64,000 nt of DNA from Epinephelus fuscoguttatus (Eukaryota > Chordata > Actinopteri > Perciformes > Serranidae): positions 25,382,322-25,446,321 of the forward strand of contig NC_064753.1 in NCBI RefSeq assembly GCF_011397635.1. The letters are read 5' to 3'. The position numbers were made by a program, and so were the translations under genes. How positions within the stretch are numbered: position 1 is the first letter of the stretch; every line of letters starts with the position of its first letter. Positions 62,501-64,000 of this stretch are shown here, piece after piece. The notes under the pieces are model-generated. The model did no database searches. It was not told where the DNA came from and saw nothing but the letters and a program-made list of their open reading frames with translations.

Positions 62501-64000
62501 TGAAGTGTGAAGAAATAATGGCAGAAGTAGCTAATTTTGGTTATCAAAAACATTAGTAACTAAGGGGAAATGACACGGGACACCCTGAGGTAGTCTGTGA
62601 AATGTTTGCTGTAGTTATGTTTAAAGTCTAGATACATTTTAACTGACCTTGAGCACAATTTCAGTACCTACTAGGGTTGGGTCGGTTCTCGGTAATACCA
62701 ATTCGGTCCGGTCCGGGTTTTATTTTTTGAGACCGACCGGACCGCATACTCGGGCAGAACGTACGCGGAGCGGACGCCGCGGAGGTCCGCCCGGTAAAAG
62801 TGGACGTCCGCAAACCCTGTGCCCGCAAAGCACGACTGCGCGGACTTCGCTCTGCGCACCAGTGTCACACAAAAGACTGTTCGGCATGTATTTTTCACAT
62901 CGCGGGATTTTTCACGGACATTTTCACACGTAGTCCGCTCCGCTTATAGTAAGCCCGAGTCTGTGAGCACCTGTGTCTGCCTCTTCACCAAGCGCACAGC
63001 AAGCAGGAGAGAGAGGGGGTGGGGCGGGGACTGAGCTAGGAGGTGCGAGTGCGCATGCGCCTCTATTGTAGCCTGTAGTTTGTTTAATAGTGACGGGGAA
63101 TTGATAATGGCGGACAATTTAGTCTCGACGAAATCAAGGAATGCGCCACTATGGCAACACTTTGGCTTTGAGCCAGATGAAGGACGCAACCCTTGTTTGT
63201 ACTGATTGAGTAAGCTGCAAAATTTATTTGTAAGGAATAAAAGAAACAACTTGTTACTGTCACTCTGTTGTTCTAAGGTCGTTTTTTATTTTAAATGAGT
63301 CAATTGCTCCCCCAAGTGGCGAAAATTCGGTATTACCGACTTGATGCGGTTTTTTTTTTTTTTTTTACAAAAACCGGACCGTTTTTTTTTTCCCCTCATA
63401 CCGACCCAACCCTAGTACCTACATGCGCTTCCCTCTAGGGATGTTCAAACTAAACTTGATCAGTTACCACTGACTAAGGTAACATAGCATAAAGGGGAAA
63501 GTGTGAGTATTAGCTGAACAGTTTCCAAGTGTGACTGACACAAGTGGCATAAACCAATACTTTGAGCATTCTTTCCATTGGATATGAAACATACTGTAGC
63601 TGTGGTACTATTCCAGAGCTCTCTGAAGCTGGCGTGGCCGGTGTGATAGGGGTCATGGGGGTCAGCGGGGTGTTGTAGAGCGGGGTGTTCCCTGGCAGCG
63701 CTGTGGTGGTCGTGCCCGCAACAGTCTGGGAATGGTAGAGCTGAGGGGTCTGTCCTGACGTTCCAGGGAGGCCTAGAGAACAAAGAACATATTTTTCCTT
63801 TATTTAATTTAATTTGATAAACTTTATTAATCCCCAAGGGGATTTATATAATATGAGCCGATCATATACTTTCTCTATGGTACAGACATGGACGATCACT
63901 TTATTTTCTACAACTCCAGGGATATGAGATTATAATCTCACCCTGCAAGGCTGGGAAAGGATGAAGAGGAATATGACAGTAGTGAGTGTTATACCTGCGT
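59511..64000 (-). CDS. tbp: TATA-box-binding protein, C-terminal part with complete core (partial)
   Basis: TBP nucleates transcription by all three nuclear RNA polymerases by bending promoter DNA. Exons in transcript order are: 63995-64000 (end of an exon cut by the window), 63595-63772, 62318-62405, 61467-61558, 60867-61034, 60454-60548 and 59511-59590. All have GT-AG borders and join in frame, giving about 235 codons. The linker has [14 protein letters not shown] and [20 protein letters not shown], as in human. The core is a two-fold pseudo-repeat beginning [20 protein letters not shown] and ending [15 protein letters not shown]. It shows [10 protein letters not shown] and [10 protein letters not shown], which contain the intercalating Phe residues. 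Core residues look identical or nearly so to mammals. The N-terminal polyQ region lies outside to the right. Tail to tail with pdcd2, as in human 6q27. Confidence 0.97.
59591..60453 (-). other. tbp last intron
   Basis: Between the exons at 60454-60548 and 59511-59590. It holds a minus-strand frame from 60060 ([20 protein letters not shown]) preceded by CGCTTGAAAACAGCTTGACA / GTTGTCAAG words. This may be a transposon remnant and is not a tbp exon. Confidence 0.5.
61559..62317 (-). other. tbp intron with probable repeat
   Basis: From about 61616 to 62100 it includes TTTTTCACGGCAGACATTTT and TAGTTCCAGGGTGCTGGTG, words I associate with a common fish MITE. The limits are not clear. No exon was seen. 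Confidence 0.4.
62672..63414 (+). mobile_element. Non-autonomous hAT element, 743 bp, with 8-bp TSD, in tbp intron
   Basis: The ends are inverted: TAGGGTTGGGTCGGT (62672) and ACCGACCCAACCCTA (ending 63414). Both flanks carry GTACCTAC (62664-62671 and 63415-63422), an exact 8-bp target duplication, diagnostic of hAT. The left half is unusually GC- and CpG-rich (62740-62960). A 32-codon frame at 63107-63205 encodes [20 protein letters not shown] and continues with FEPDEGRN, the start of a BED-type zinc finger of an hAT transposase. The rest of the transposase is deleted. Confidence 0.9.
63107..63205 (+). pseudogene. Remnant start of hAT transposase (BED finger fragment)
   Basis: The frame runs ATG to TGA over 32 residues inside the hAT element. 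W-x-HFGFE followed by a Cys fits the first half of a BED zinc finger. The second half (the second Cys and the H-x-H pair) and the catalytic domain are absent, so it cannot encode an active transposase. Confidence 0.7.
63812..63850 (-). repeat. Short LINE-like tail fragment in tbp intron
   Basis: AAACTTTATTAATCCCCAAG followed by GGGATTT is, reversed, AAATCCCCTTGGGGATTAAT plus AAAGTTT. This is the terminal motif of the LINE-like tails at 49946 and 56936. Confidence 0.5.

Noticed and set aside
63460-63837. 125-codon minus-strand frame over a tbp exon
   Set aside because: It is the wrong frame of the exon at 63595-63772. The correct frame gives the TBP linker ending GIVPQLQ.

Overview
The window is a stretch of vertebrate, almost certainly teleost (ray-finned fish), nuclear DNA. 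Genes are split by GT-AG introns into 57-285 bp coding exons and AATAAA polyadenylation signals are present. Long CA/TG microsatellites are frequent, and most non-genic DNA is derived from fish-type repeats (a Tc1-like transposon, hAT-like elements, TTAAAGG-ended MITEs, LINE 3' tails, tRNA-like SINEs). There is no sign of bacterial or viral gene organisation.

Five protein-coding genes can be supported. Left to right they are: the 5' coding exon of mis12 (minus, 939-1358; rest not seen); complete ppm1g (plus, coding 3459-11584, 13 coding exons, 566 codons); a repeat-rich stretch of about 30 kb without a recognisable gene (about 13.9-44.3 kb); complete rhou (minus, 44287-49132, 4 exons, 264 codons); complete pdcd2 (plus, 51074-55021, 8 exons, 367 codons); and most of tbp (minus, 59511 to the right edge, with the conserved DNA-binding core complete and the N-terminal exons outside). 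mis12/ppm1g and rhou/pdcd2 are divergent pairs. pdcd2/tbp are tail to tail, the same neighbours as in mammals.

The genes do not form a pathway. They cover kinetochore assembly (Mis12), a nuclear PP2C-type phosphatase (Ppm1g), an atypical Rho GTPase (RhoU), a MYND-type ribosome-biogenesis factor (Pdcd2) and the general transcription factor TBP.

I found no gene cluster resembling a new biological system. The most unusual structures are non-coding. One is a 1,000-bp mobile element at 33164-34163 with 41-bp perfect inverted ends, an exact 8-bp target duplication and an interior apparently built from tandem copies of pieces of its own ends. Another is the 3' splice site of rhou exon 2, whose polypyrimidine tract is replaced by a TG microsatellite. 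Others are a near-perfect 38-bp-arm hairpin with a smaller hairpin in its loop (39959-40066), two back-to-back hairpins at 171-278, and an hAT element in a tbp intron that keeps the start of its transposase. Exon limits were read by eye from splice signals and reading frame. No database search was run, so repeat-family names are recollection-based.
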